Source: Zygnema cylindricum (lineage: Eukaryota; Streptophyta; Zygnematophyceae; Zygnematales; Zygnemataceae). From it: a stretch of 64,000 bases of DNA. A model generated the notes under the pieces. It was not told where the DNA came from and did no database searches. It saw only the letters and a list, made by a program, of their open reading frames with translations. Below are positions 10,632 through 21,896 of the stretch, one piece after another. Position numbers and translations under genes: made by a program. Position 1 is the stretch's first letter; each line of letters begins with the position of its first letter. The DNA lies in the NCBI GenBank assembly GCA_037447655.1, contig JBBHKE010003153.1:1-64000 (forward strand), written 5' to 3'.

Positions 10632-11615
10632 TGTTGGTTTTTGAAAGCTTAAGTCTCAACAAATTTATAGGACTGCGGGAAAATAAATCTATAGGGACAC
10701 GCGTCGTCACTTGAAGCACAATAATAGCTTAATGGTACCGACACCAACATTTTAACAGCGCTGATGCGACGCAGATGAAACAAGCGCAGCTGCGGTTCAT
10801 TTTTGATTTAGTCCGTACGGACGAACGCAGCCTGCGACGGAATGGAGCAAGGCAACTACGGATATCTTGGTAACAGACAACGCAATTGCTACGCAATAAG
10901 ACAAACGCAGCTGCGGCTATTTTTGGTATAGGACAATGCAGCTGTTGCGAAGCTGCGGATATTCGAATGTGATCTGGAACTGGACTGCGTTGCTACAGTT
11001 GAACAGGATCGAGTCAACTGACGAGAATCCCAGATGACTTATTGAAAAATAACTTTACAAACAACTGAATGGACACATCTTGACAAACGTAACTAGCCGG
11101 TGGCGAGTATTTGTACAAATACTTAGTACAAATTCTCACTAATATTAGTTGTACAGTGGTAAATTAGCTTTAGCGTGATTAGGAGTAATTAGATCTTAGT
11201 GGTAGTTTTGTGTTTTGGACATATCTCTTAGGATCACCTGTATCGGCGGTACAGCATTATGTAATAGGACAACTAATAGTAGATACTCACTAAGAGTATA
11301 AGAGTTAGGACTTAGAATGTTATTTGTATCTAGACTTCCAGATTGTGTAATCTGCAAACTGTTTTTGGGAAACTTCTGAGTTGCATATCTTGGTGTATGT
11401 TCGATCAATTTTGCTCAAACTTTGGGAGTTGTCAGACTTTGTGATACACTATACTATGGTATAGTTTGAAGCAGTGTTTCAACCATTGTGGCAACTTAAT
11501 TGAGCTGTAGAAAGCAGCTGTTTGATAAGATTCTTGGTAACCTTTTGTGTTGAATTATGTCTACTTTTACTAATACTGCCGTTGCTCCATTTGCTCCAGT
11601 GGTCGTAGAAGAACA
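10632..11615 (+). repeat. Element C LTR, copy 2
   Basis: 984 bp, starting TGTTGGTTTTTGAAAG, same length as copy 1 with scattered substitutions. It serves as the 3' LTR of the short unit and as the 5' LTR of the longer one. The 18-bp GTAC palindrome is at 11106-11123; the Gag ATG is at 11557. Confidence 0.88.
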
Positions 11616-12852
11616 GGTTATGGGCCTGTCATCAAGAATAACTATCTTTTCGGGGGACAAATATGCTAATTGGGCTGATATGGTGGAGACACAATTCGAA
11701 AATGTTAACCTTTTGGATATCCTGGATGGTTCATTGGTGGAAACGGATCCGTCTTGGTCAAAGAAAAATTCGCAGGCTCGCTCCCTTTTTGAAATTCTGC
11801 ATCTTAGAAGAATTGGCTATGTCACGGATAAAAATGAAAAAGGGGATCGATATGTGGAAATCTATCAAATATGATTTTGAAAAGGCTAATGTTCAGGAAG
11901 ATCTATTTTTGGGCAGACAAATTTGGGACTACAAATACACAAGTGGGACTACAAATACACGAGTGGCACTAAGGCAGAATATTGCAACAAATTTCGAATT
12001 CTCATAGATTCTCATGCTTGGGCAAGTGGATCTTTTCCACAGTTTCAGCAAGCTGCTTTACTAATATGAGGTCTTCCAACTATTATGAAAGCAGCTTCTG
12101 ATAGGCTGAAACAGAAAGATAAAGCTAGCTGGACGCTAAAGTTAGCAAATAATTTGATATTTGAAGAGGAAGCTAACTCTAAAATTCTTAATGGTGATAA
12201 ACAAGTTGAGGCATTTAGCATAGAATTTGACAAAAAAGCTCAATTTAATCAGCAGAGAAATCAGTTTAATCATAATCAAAATCAGTTTAGACAATTTAAT
12301 CAAAAAGGAAATACACAGTCTTTCAATGCGTGTTTTTATTGTAATGAAAAAGGTCATAGATACAAATTCTGTCCTCAGCTTAAGAAAGCTAATGAAACAG
12401 GTCTGTACAGACGTGGATGGCAGCAGAGCCAATTTCATCAAGGCTTCACGAGATCATCACAACGTGGAATTGCACACTTCTCGGCATCGTCATCTTATCA
12501 GGATGAGTCTCTTTCACTACGTGACACGGAAGATGATGATCTTTTTGCTTTGGCAGCAGCAATGGAGGGGGCGAATGACAATGGATGGATAATGGACACG
12601 GGAGCGTCGGCCCACATGTGCTGGAACAAGGCAGTTTTCAACAATCTGAAATCAACAGCAGAGAAAAATATCTACTATGCATCTGGAATGAGTGTGCAAA
12701 CACGGGCTGTAGGTGATGTCTCCTTGCTTGCTGATGTAGAAGGCAAGGTAGTTGAAAGAACTCTTCATAATGTTCTTTATGTACCAGATTTTAAGAAAAA
12801 ATTGTTTTCAACATCTTTGGTAGAAAGTAAAGGGTTTGAGGTCAAATTCTGA
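11557..12852 (+). pseudogene. Element C Gag, nucleocapsid and protease
   Basis: ATG 11557 is in the LTR. The Gag N-terminus repeats the sequence at 9310 and then continues into normal Gag (stop after VEIYQI at about 11874). After frame breaks the downstream frame 12085-12852 carries a CCHC zinc knuckle (CFYCNEKGHRYKFC), a linker, the aspartic protease motif WIMDTGASAHMC and the LYVPDFKKKLFS segment. This order is normal for copia Gag-PR. A 20-bp tandem duplication lies at 11925-11964. Confidence 0.85.
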
Positions 12853-14202
12853 AACATGGCAGGCAGGTTGTTAGCAAAAAAGGAAAAAATACAGTTACGG
12901 GAACTAGAGATGCCAGTAAAATGTATCGAATGATATGCCCGATAATAAAGAAAATTATGTTTTATTTTTTGGTGCATTATCCTCTGATGAACTCTAGCAT
13001 AAAAGATTAGGCCATGTGAACTATGACAGTTTGAAAAAGATAGTCAATGGTGGCAAAATAGAAGGAGTCACTTTGTCAAATCAGACACCTAAAACGTGTG
13101 ATGGCTGTGCACTAAGAAAAACACACAGATAACCATTTCCTCAAGAGTCTGAGCATAAATCTACTAAAGTTTTATAGTTTATTCATTCTGATGTTTTCGG
13201 CCATGCAAAAGTACCATCTGCCAAGGGGGTTGAAATATATGGTTACATTTACTGATGATTTTTCAAGGTTTTCTAAGGTCTACTTCATGAAGGCTAAGAG
13301 TGAAGTCTTCACTCATTTTCAACACTACAAAGCGTGGGCGGAGAAACTACACGGTTTGCTGATTTTGGAGCTCAGATCGGACAATGGCGGGGAATATACG
13401 TCAAAAGAGTTTGAAAACTTCTTACTCAAGGAAGGTATAACTCACAGACCAACTGTTCCATACTCTCCGAAACAAAATGGGGTCTCGGAAAGACTAAATA
13501 GAACAATCACAGAAAGATCTAGGTCCCTGCTTGCGGATAAGAACGTGGATCCGAAATTCTAGGTTGAAGCGTTAAATTGTGCAGTTTATATGAAAAGTAG
13601 GATAGGTTCAAAATCAAAAGCAACTACTCCTTACGAAATATGAACTGGTAGAAAACTGGATGTCAGTGATTTCAAAGTTTTTGGAAGTAAATGCTTTATT
13701 TTGGATACGTCTACAGATAAATGGAAAATGGAACCTAAGGGGTTGCCGTGCATTTTGTTAGGGTATGATGATCACTCTAAAGGCTATAGAGTCTTTGTAT
13801 TTGAGAGGCATAAAAATAATTGTAGCACGAAACATAGTTGTCAAAGATGAACTAGACTCGATAGACTTATTTAAAATGACAGAGCAGCAGAGGCAGCAGA
13901 AAGTACATGATTATGTCATTTTAGATTGCATTCAAAATATTGTTCCACCGATGCAACATTCACCAATCTTAACACAGGATTCGGAACATAATTGGGCTTC
14001 GCAACAAGCGGACCGAGAGCAGTCACTGCCTACAGATCGCAACCAGCGCAACAAACGGGAACTTACCCAACAGTCACTGCCTACAGATCGCAACCAGCGC
14101 AACAAGCGCAGCGCAAGGGATCCGACAATTTCAGCCTCAGAATTTACGGGGGGAATAAGATCCAATAGCCGCCTCCAAGCAAGCTCTCAATTTCTCTACT
14201 AG
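12853..14202 (+). pseudogene. Element C GAG-pre-integrase and integrase
   Basis: Motifs in order: pre-integrase LGHVNYDSLKKI and CDGCALRKTH (about 13008-13130), integrase core with HSDVFGHAKVPS, LRSDNGGEYTS and QNGVSERLNRT (13180-13562), then the PYE and LGYDDHSKGYRV segments and a linker with two copies of QSLPTDRNQRNKR. Stops near 13560, 13640 and 14202 and shifts near 13010 and 13800 break it. It would have inserted cDNA at the 5-bp staggered target. Confidence 0.82.
14020..14105 (+). repeat. In-frame tandem duplication in element C
   Basis: A 35-bp segment starting CAGTCACTGCC occurs at 14020-14054 and 14071-14105 (period 51 bp, 17 codons), in frame, in the integrase-RT linker. Confidence 0.75.
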
Positions 14203-14809
14203 GCAGCCTCAGGGGAGCCTCTGTCCATCCGGGAAGCCTTCACATCACCGGAGCGGAATCACTGGATCGAGGCGGCAAACGATGAAATGAAGTCGATCAT
14301 GGAGGCTCAGACATGGGAGCTTGTGGACCTTCACCCGGATCGAAAAACGATTGGCAGTAAATGGGTATTCAAGGTGAAGTTAAATCCAGATAATACCATT
14401 TAATGATATAAGGGGAGACTTGTGGCAAAGGGATATAATTAAAAGGAAGGAATTGATTTTGAAGAAACTTTTTCTCCGGTTGTGAGATATCCGACAGTAA
14501 GGATTTTGCTATCTCTGGCTGCTATAGATGATATGGAAATACATCAGATGGATGTAAAAACGGCCTTTTTTTATGGAGAACTAGAAGAGACCATTTACAT
14601 GCAGCAGCGTGAAATGTATGCAGAACCAGGGAAAGATCACTTAGTATGCAAACTGCTAAAATCTTTGTACGGCCTAAAACAGGCACCAAGGCAATGGAAT
14701 TTAAAGCTTGATGAATTCTTAACTAGTCTAGGATTTAAAAGGATAAGCTTTGATCACTCTGTCTATGTTTTAAAAGGTAATAATGGAATAGTGTACATAG
14801 CGGTGTATA
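14203..14809 (+). pseudogene. Element C reverse transcriptase, N-terminal part
   Basis: RT fingers and palm with GSKWVFKVKLNPDNT, LSLAAIDDMEIHQMDVKTAF, VCKLLKSLYGLKQAPRQWN and NGIVYIAVY. It ends at GTGTAT where YVDD should start, and the DNA then switches to mid-LTR sequence. A stop at about 14401 also breaks it. The rest of RT, RNase H, the polypurine tract and the first two thirds of the 3' LTR are deleted. Confidence 0.85.
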
Positions 14810-15067
14810 ACTGTTTTTGGGAAACTTCTGAGTTGCATATCTTGGTGTATGTTCGATCAATTTTGCTCAAACTTTGGGAGTTGTCAGACTTTGTGATACA
14901 CTATACTATGGTATAGTTTGAAGCAGTGTTTCAACCATTGTGGCAACTTAATTGAGCTGTAGAAAGCAGCTGTTTGATAAGATTCTTGGTAAGCTTCTGT
15001 GTTGATTTATGTCTACTTCTACTACTACTGCTGTTGCTCCATCTGCTCCAGTGGTCGTAGAGCAACA
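14810..15067 (+). repeat. Element C LTR, truncated third copy
   Basis: Matches the last about 258 bp of the C LTR, from AACTGTTTTTGGGAAAC to AGAGCAACA. It ends at the element boundary, followed by the TSD CTTTG (15068-15072). This copy differs from copies 1 and 2 near the end (TCTACTTCTACTACTACTGC). Confidence 0.88.
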
Positions 15068-16776
15068 CTTTGTATATTTGAAGGGGTCAAATGACTTCCT
15101 TTCATCTATGACCACTAAGTGTTTGACCATAATGATATCTTTCTTTGCCAAGTCGTAGACTCTATATCCCTTAACATCCTCATCATATCCCACAAAGTAT
15201 CCAGGTTTTCCTTTAGCATCTAGTTTCCAGTTTTTCCTATCCGTGTCAAGACTGTGAACTTGGCAATCGAATACTTTAATAAGTGAGATATCTGGTTTCC
15301 TTCCAACCCATCTCTCATAAGGTGTCACTCCCTTCACAGTTGAGGTAAGGACTCTATTCTTAATGTAGTTGGCACAGTTCGTTGCTTCTGCCTAAAATCT
15401 CTTTCCTATTTTCTTGTTTGCCAACATACTGCATGCACTATCTTGTAGTGTTAGATTCAACCTCTCAGCTACCCCATTTTGTTCCGGGTTATATGGTAAA
15501 GTTTTTTGGTGTTGTACTCCCTCATCTCTCAAATATTTCCTCAAACTGGTTAGAGGTATATTCCCCCCCATTATCACTTCTTATCCTCTTAATGGGGGTT
15601 TCATGCAACTTCTTACTCCAGGCTTTATATTTTTTGAAATAAGTTGATGCTTCAGACTTTGTTTTCAGAAAGTAGACTCTAGAGTATCTAGACCAGTCAT
15701 TGGTTGTTGTCAATATAAACCTCTTTCCTCCAACTGAAGGTACTTTTGCTGGTCCCCAAATATCTTTGTGGACCAATTCTAACACTTTCTCACCTCTATA
15801 TGTGGCGGCTTTGGGAAAGGGAAGTCTGTGAGCCTTACCTTGAGCACAACCACTACAATCATCCATCATTTTATTATCCCCAAACAGAATGCCTTCTACT
15901 ACCCCAAGCTTTTTCATTTCCCTCAACCTATCAAAATGCACATGCCCCAACCGCTAATGCCAAATCATCAACTTAGGAACACCAACATAATAAACATTCT
16001 TCTTTTCATAACTCAGGTTAAGCCTAAATATTCCTTGGCTACCCTTATATGCCGTGAAGTAAACTTCATCCCCATACTTAGCTGTAAAGACTCCCTTTTT
16101 AGTGAAGGTATCAAACTCCTTGTCATCTACCACAAACGTAGAAACAAGATTTTTACTCAACTGAGGAATGTAGAGTACATCTGAGAATGTAAGTATAGAA
16201 GCCTTACCCTCCACTTAGACTTTCACATCTACTGATCCCACTAGTTCTGTAGTAACCACTCTCCCATCTCCATACTCTATCTCTACAGTAGGGATCTTTC
16301 TTAGCTTAGTGAGAGTTCTTTATCACGACACATATGCATGGATGCACCTGAGTCGATAATATATCCTTCTTGTGGAGCTTCCCGAATTGCTCCAAAGGCA
16401 CACTTTTGTCTCTGAGGGATCTCCTTCTTTTGTAGACTCTCTTCAAGAAGAAGCTCCCCATCCTCCTCAGAGGACTCATCTTCAGTTTTTTCTATCACTT
16501 TTGTAACCATAAGTACCTTTTTCTTCCCTTTTGAGGAACCTCCTTCACGGTTCTCTTGGAGCCTCAGCTCTGACAACTTGATACAATTTGCGATGAAGTG
16601 TCCCGGCTTTTTGCAAAAATGACAAAGACCCTTTGGGGGCTTCGGTCCCCTAGAATGATCACTTTCCCTTTTGTAAGGCTTTGTCGGGTCCTTTCCCCAT
16701 CGATCCTATCTTATTGCTAGGGTTTGAATGCTCTTCCCTCCTCTCCTAATCTCCATTGTGTTTTCCTGACAAATAT

Positions 16777-16842
16777 CATCCTGACCACTGTGTTCCTTCA
16801 TCCTGACCACTATGTTCCTTCATCCTGACCACTGTGTTCCTT
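16777..16842. repeat. Three tandem 22-bp copies in element B gag
   Basis: CATCCTGACCACTGTGTTCC-type units at 16777-16798, 16799-16820 and 16821-16842, one base different in the middle unit. Probably a replication or repair duplication after insertion. Confidence 0.75.
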
Positions 16843-17505
16843 TTCCATGAATTATCAAGCATTTGCTGTACTCGGTATATTATGTTCTCGAACTCATCTG
16901 GTAACTCATGATAAGAGTGTTAACTTTCATTTTCATTGTACTTGTCCACCCGACACTTTCCATCTCCATATACGAACAAGAAAGATCATTACAATGATCT
17001 AACATCTTTCCTCCTTTGTAAGTGTAACTCACTAGCTTTTGCTCAACCAACTGGAGCTTCTGAATGGTTCCAGCTCTATAAATCTCCACCAAACTCACCC
17101 ACAACTCCCCAACTTTGTAAATGTGATTATGAGGGGTGGCCAAAGCTTGAGTGAGGTGCCTCAGAATGAAGTTCTTGGCAGCCATGTTTACATCCTCCCA
17201 CATTTGCGTATCGTTCTCCGCGGTCTTCACGGTCGCCGCTCGCGGTACTGTGGCAATAGGAGTAAGGGGTGTCTCCATCCCTTTCCCCTTTTTCGGACAC
17301 AGTATTGTCCCTATCATTTACCTCCTTCGCTGAGGTAGCCGTTGTTGCAGGAAACCTTACTCCTCCAAATCTTGGTGGAGTTCCCGAAGGTGGACGTTTC
17401 ACTTGTCCACTGACGATACCCCAGTATCATTTTTTGCACAAAGCTCCCATCATCATGGCTTCCGAATAGATGAACCCAGATCCATTAAATGTTGGCATCC
17501 TAGAG

Positions 17506-17520
17506 GGTGGGCCCCTAACC
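17506..17520 (-). other. Primer-binding site of element B
   Basis: Minus-strand GGTTAGGGGCCCACC directly follows the LTR end (no gap). It matches the half-tRNA site of D, E and F (GGTTATGGGCCCACC) with one change. The partner is the anticodon arm of initiator tRNA-Met. Confidence 0.7.
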
Positions 17521-18553
17521 TGCAATTCAATGTCCTCCATTGGATCACAGAATACAGGAAGCCACTAGATAGTATTTAACTAACCCACTTTTAGCCACAA
17601 CAACTGCTGTCTAGGAATGCAAAATGATAGTTTGGCTGCATCGTTGTGCATCGTGAACTCCCTTTAGTCCGTTGGAAAAAGAATCACTGAAAACGGCCAA
17701 CCAGGTGATAAGTTATGAGGCAGTAAAAATGCCAATTTGTACAAAACTCTCAAAGGTAGAGTTTACCGCCTACCAAAATTTTTCTAAGTCTTGATACCCT
17801 CTAATAACTCTTATCTACTAAAGTACAGACCAATCAGATTATTTAACTGTACCAAAAATTACTACTGCGGTGTACCTTTTGTATGTCCTATGTACGACAA
17901 GGATATTAAGCGGACGCGTGTCATCTTTTCACTTGTCCGTACATTCGTTGGAATTCCCATGACCGAATGTCATCTCTCCACATGGCTCCAGGTCATGCCA
18001 TGTCACAAAACGCCAAAGTGACCACTCCGAAATTTCGGCGATGATGTGCGCTGTTGGATTTGTAGCGAGACGCAATCTTAGCCGTTATAAATACTTGCGC
18101 GATATTTGTTCCGCTGTCAAAACAAAGTGCGTGGTATCCTTTTTGAAATAGAATCGTACTTCGTACTTTTTTAAAAATTGTATCTATGCGTGCCGTATAG
18201 AGTTTTAGTTAAATGGATTTGTTCCTCCCTAAATATATATATATATCTATCATATACTATAGCATTTAACACTGGTTCTATTCTTATAGGATAAAGCTGA
18301 CGGCTATCGGCCAACTTAACGAACCAAAGGTACCGCGATCAAATCCCTGCCTCGTCAGGTTTATTTTTAGTAACCTAAAAATAACTGCCTGATAAACTAG
18401 CCATGGATCAACCACCCTCTCTATCCTTCAGTGACTACAACAAGTATGTGGGTTAGAGAGAGGAGGTGGAGGCAAGTTACCCGTCCTTTTTGTTTGTTTT
18501 ATAGTAACATATTTAAACCTAGAAAATACTCTAGAAATCTACTAATTTCAACA
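17521..18553 (-). repeat. Element B 5' LTR (right copy)
   Basis: 1033 bp, from TGCAATTC to TTTCAACA on the plus strand, followed by TSD CCTTT. Longer than the left copy because of a small extra segment near 18267-18288. It holds the Gag start codon (ATG 17540) near its inner end. Confidence 0.87.
18286..18369 (+). other. tRNA-like module, antisense to LTR B (right)
   Basis: TATAGGATAAAGC is box A-like, CGATCAAATCC (18337-18347) is box B-like, and a T-run follows at about 18361-18368. Opposite direction to the element. The copy at 6187-6268 has one change in box B. Confidence 0.5.
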
Positions 18554-18558
18554 CCTTT

Positions 18559-18784
18559 GTCTCTTCTGTTGATGATGGATGTGCTTTCCTTGTGTATCTG
18601 CTTCCTCCAAACCCTGGAGGGATTCTAAGAATTGATGGACGTCCCACTCGTCCACTCACTATCCCCCAAAACCATTTCTCGCATAGAGCTCCTATCATCA
18701 AACTTTTCGGTATATGAAGCCAGTTCCATTAAAGATGGATAGTGTAGAGGGTGGGTCGATAACTTGAAACTCTGAGACCTCCAT
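18559..18784 (-). pseudogene. Element A Gag N-terminus and primer site
   Basis: The displaced first part of element A's gag. On the minus strand ATG 18784 lies in the LTR; the frame reads MEVSEFQVIDPPSTLSIFNG, passing through the degenerate primer site AGTTATCGACCCACC (18750-18764), then hits stops. The first five bases 18554-18558 just before it are the second copy of B's CCTTT. Confidence 0.8.
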
Positions 18785-19486
18785 AAGTCCTCCTAATGGA
18801 TTAATTTCAAGAAGCCTCTAGGATAACCCTGACCCCTTTGTGTTTCAGCAAGAATAACTCCCACCTTGGCAAACAAAAACTCTAACCACCTTCACCTCTG
18901 TGAAGGGAAGACTCTCTGAAGTCGATAGCAAAAAGAATCTTTGATTTTGCTCCCTTGAGCAATAAGTAATGGAGGGTCAAAGTTGACCTTTTGTAAAGAA
19001 GCTCTCAGGGAGAGAGGGTTCTATCTACCAATTTTTTTCTGCTCACAAACTCTATCTACTGAAGTAGGGAACCAATCATATAACACTTGTGTACACAAAA
19101 GTACAGCTGCCAGTGTACTTTTTATACGGAAACTATACGACATGGCCTAAAAGTCGACACATGTCATATCCAAGTTCGGTCCCGTAATCCCGGAGATGCC
19201 GCAATCCAACGTAAATATGCCATGTGTCATCCGATGTGGCGATGACCAAAAACCGCCGAGATTCTCTTCTGCGATCTCGGCTTTATTCCCGGCCGTCTGA
19301 TTGAATGCAGATTTCAATCGTAGCCGTCATAAATACTTGCGCGGTATTTGTTTTGTTTTAAGAAATAAATGCGCGGTACTAGTTTTTTATACATACCGTA
19401 ATCCGTATATTAACATAACTGGAACTATGTATCTCGTAAACAGTTGCAGTTAAATGAATTATCCTACGTAATAATATTTAAATAAA
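18765..19486 (-). repeat. Element A 5' LTR, first part
   Basis: Matches the left LTR from TGAAACTCTGAG to TTAAATAAA. It is cut at 19486 by unit X and resumes at 35115 with TATCAAACC, which is the next base in the intact left copy. GTAC motifs lie around 19090-19140. Confidence 0.9.
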
Positions 19487-20333
19487 CAAGGCAAAATAAG
19501 CCTGCTACACGTGCAAGGTTTGTGTTATGTGTGTTTAACTGTTTATGCTTGTATAGAGTTTTTAGCCTATGTAATAATTTGAGCCTTATTGTCTAATTCA
19601 TAGGGATTTGGATTTTTTTCCCGGTTTTAACGTTGTATTCGTGACTTTTATACTTTTTTTATAATCTGTTTAGTTTTCGCTGAACGAACATATACGAAAA
19701 TGTACTGAGAGCGTAATCATAGAAAATCCTTAAAAAATCTTAAAATGTACAAAAATGTATATATGGAAAGTGTACCATACAAAACCTAATGGTACGACAA
19801 TATTTTGGCAGTCGTACTCAAATATAAAGGAATGTATGACAATGTACTTTATATACCCTAAAATCCCCCCTTTAATTACCCTAATATGTACAAAAATGTA
19901 CGACCACTTTACGTAACTACACGAAAAGTGTAGCGCAATTGTATTGAAGTACACGAGAATGTACGGAAATGTACCCCACAAAGCCTAAAATATATAACCG
20001 TAAAAGGTACGGAAACTACGGACGATATATTTACATGTATTGAAAGTGTGGGGCAGCTATACTCAACATACGGAATGAAAGGAAATGTACTCTAAAGCCC
20101 TAAAAATCCCTTAAATAACCCTTTAAGGTGGAAAGTGTAGGGATATTTTCAGGAAATGTACAGAAATGAATTGCTACATAGGCAAGTACGCATTTTATAA
20201 CATTTTTTTCATCGTTAAATACGTATCGTGCGTAGTATTTGCTCGTTTGTTTTGTGTGTAATATGCGCAAAGGACATCTATGGTCAATCTACACTCTATG
20301 CACCAGTTTTGGCGGACCGCGCTTACTTTAACG
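19487..20333. other. Left arm of unit X, non-coding and GTAC-rich
   Basis: No gene seen. From about 19690 to 20095 there are at least 12 GTAC tetramers, many in the words ATGTACAAAAATGTA and GAATGTACGGAAATGTAC. The end at 20329-20333 (TAACG) is the target copy of element D. Confidence 0.5.
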
Positions 20334-20472
20334 TGTTGAAAAGAGGTAATTATTAGTTCACTTCTCTTTTTTAGTTTTGCTTTAAAGAAAGAGAGTGGGG
20401 ATCAAAGGCGCGCCATGGCTGCCGTCATATTTAGAAAGTGGCAAATTTTCAAGTAGAGGATATTTTACTAAC

Positions 20473-20556
20473 ATTTTTCCTGAGTCAAGATTTGATTTTG
20501 CGACCTCTAGATTCTCTATAGCCGAGAGCCTTAACCATAAAGGCGCTACAAAACTA
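20473..20556 (-). other. tRNA-like module in LTR D (5' copy)
   Basis: On the minus strand: TATGGTTAAGGC (D-arm-like) followed by a weak box B AAATCAAATCT. The T-run terminator seen in the 3' copy is lost here. Antisense to the element. Confidence 0.45.
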
Positions 20557-20838
20557 TACACGTGACGGGTTTCAAAGATATATAAACATTAACGCGACAG
20601 TTAATTAACAACAGACTAACGAAAAGGAGCAATTCATGCATGTACGCGAATCTGAACCGTGTAAAATATGTTTTGATCAGACAACCGACATTCTAGCCGC
20701 CACGCGAAGTGAGATTTTGGCGTCATTTGGAGATAGCGTCACGCGGTGCCACGTGGCGCCACATTATTTGATATCGACGATGATGGGAGGAGGAACCATT
20801 GCTCTTGATTTCACAAGTGTCACCTTGTAGACCATGTC

Positions 20839-20893
20839 GTACAATGGCAGTACAATAAGTACATCTCCTTATGTACCTTCTTGTACTATATAG
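20839..20893 (+). promoter_or_regulatory. GTAC cluster and TATA box of LTR D
   Basis: GTAC at 20839, 20850, 20859, 20873 and 20883, then CTATATAG at 20886-20893. About 20 bp on is CTAGGGTTTAG, a telobox-like word near the presumed start. Two of the sites read GTCGTACAA or AGTACAAT, near the plant SBP-box consensus TNCGTACAA. Confidence 0.6.
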
Positions 20894-21200
20894 TGTTCCT
20901 ATTAGACTAGGGTTTAGTAGTAGGTTGTCGTGAGTAGGCAGACCAAGACTTAGTGATGTTTAGGTACCTCTCTCTAAGGGAGCTTGTAACTATAAAGGTC
21001 ATCTTTGACCAGCCATAACTTACTACTAAAAGGAGCAAATTAAGTGACTCTTTTTGCGTTTGACTCAAAGGAGTCTTCTCCTCATAGGGGTGAGGGTGAT
21101 CATAATATTTGTGTGCATGGATGGCACTAAATCAGTGGGAAAGTGGAAGGGGAAAATATTATCCCAGAGGATTTACATAGGCTGCTCATTCTGTGGGTCA

Positions 21201-21895
21201 ATGGAGACCACAGAATTTCAGGTTATGGGCCCACCCTCTAAGTTGCCCATATTCGATGGATTAGACTTTATTTATTGGGAAATGATGATGGAGGGAGAAC
21301 TATTTGAGAAGCATCTATAGGGCATAGTGTCTGGACAAATTCGATGCCCACCTCCACCTGAGTTTGGAGGGACACGTTTTTCTGGCGCCTCCGCCTCTAC
21401 AGTTGGTAGAACAGCTGCCACCATCACCGAGCATGAAGATGAGGAAGGAGAGGATATTGTCATAGAAGGAGAAAAGGGAGGAGTTGCAACTCAAGTGACA
21501 CCATTGCCGAAGGCAATACCGACAACAGCACCACCAAAAACGGCGACAAGGGTTTTGAGTGAAAGATCAGAGTATGGAAAGTGGAACTACAAAAGTTGGC
21601 CGAAAATAAGATTGCAGCTTATACTTATAAAGGAGGAAGTATGAATAATTATTGTAACGATTTAGGAGAATTATTTAGAGATTTAGAGAGTGCGGGTAAC
21701 TCATGGTCCAAGAGACAAAGAGTAAACACATAAATGAAAAAATTACTTGAAGGGTATGAGAATATCATTAACCGATTGCAGGACATAGGAGCTAGCAATT
21801 GGAATTGGGATTACACAGTGGGAATGATTTTAGTGAAAGAAAGCACCATACAGCTTAGGAGAGGGAGTCCAAGTCCTCAAGAAGTGTCGAGATGA
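21201..21895 (+). pseudogene. Element D Gag
   Basis: ATG 21201 lies 20 bp before the LTR end. The frame reads METTEFQVMGPPSKLPIFDG, so residues about 8-12 (VMGPP) are encoded by the primer-binding site GGTTATGGGCCCACC (21221-21235). It continues with the Gag N-terminal region (MEGELFEKH, QIRCPPPPEFGGT), an acidic segment and then stops and shifts; Gag core words (QLAENKIAAYTYKGG) are in another frame near 21594-21890. Compared with F, a segment around 21590 is deleted. Confidence 0.8.
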
Positions 21896-21896
21896 T

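Larger units (their letters stand above)
8385..15067 (+). mobile_element. Element C, chimeric Ty1/copia with three LTR copies
   Basis: CTTTG lies on both sides (8380-8384 and 15068-15072). The order is LTR (8385-9368), short internal region, LTR (10632-11615), second internal region, truncated LTR (14810-15067). The first internal region joins C's Gag start to a piece of another family's LTR and then to RNase H. The second holds gag, protease, integrase and the start of RT, then jumps into the middle of an LTR. A single TSD around all three LTRs points to one insertion event, or to later unequal recombination plus an internal deletion. Confidence 0.88.
15073..17540 (-). pseudogene. Element B gag, protease and integrase remnant
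   Basis: Minus strand from ATG 17540 (in the LTR; the PBS is read through as VRGPPSR), Gag N-terminus (17540-17130), Gag core with KLVSYTYKGGKM (about 17317-16880), zinc knuckle around 16620, protease motif YIIDSGASMHMC (about 16340), LYIPQLSKNLVST (about 16180), pre-integrase CSGCAQGKAHRLPF (about 15850), integrase core with RSDNGGEYTS and EQNGVAERLN (15600-15440) and C-terminus (15337-15073). Several stops and shifts. The C insertion separates it from its RT. Confidence 0.86.
5442..18553 (-). mobile_element. Element B, Ty1/copia retrotransposon nested in A
   Basis: Flanked by CCTTT at 5437-5441 and 18554-18558, inserted in element A's gag. LTRs are 5442-6459 and 17521-18553. Coding order on the minus strand is gag (17540 down), protease, integrase, then a break at 15073/8379 where element C sits, then RT and RNase H. 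The left terminus has lost its TG (reads AA), consistent with mutation. Coding parts carry many stops. Protein motifs place it close to element A and to H. Confidence 0.9.
20334..21220 (+). repeat. Element D 5' LTR
   Basis: 887 bp from TGTTGAAAAGAGG to AGAATTTCA; the split 3' copy sums to 886 bp. Module order: GCGCCATGGC palindrome (20411-20420), antisense tRNA-like unit, G-box GCCACGTGGC (20748-20757), GTAC cluster, TATA box, AGGGTTTAG, leader hairpins, and Gag ATG at 21201. Confidence 0.92.

Noticed and set aside
20636-20830. Small conserved open frame seen in several LTRs (MHVRESEPCKICF type)
   Set aside because: It recurs only because the LTR recurs; it lies in U3 upstream of the TATA box and is broken or changed in the F and E copies.
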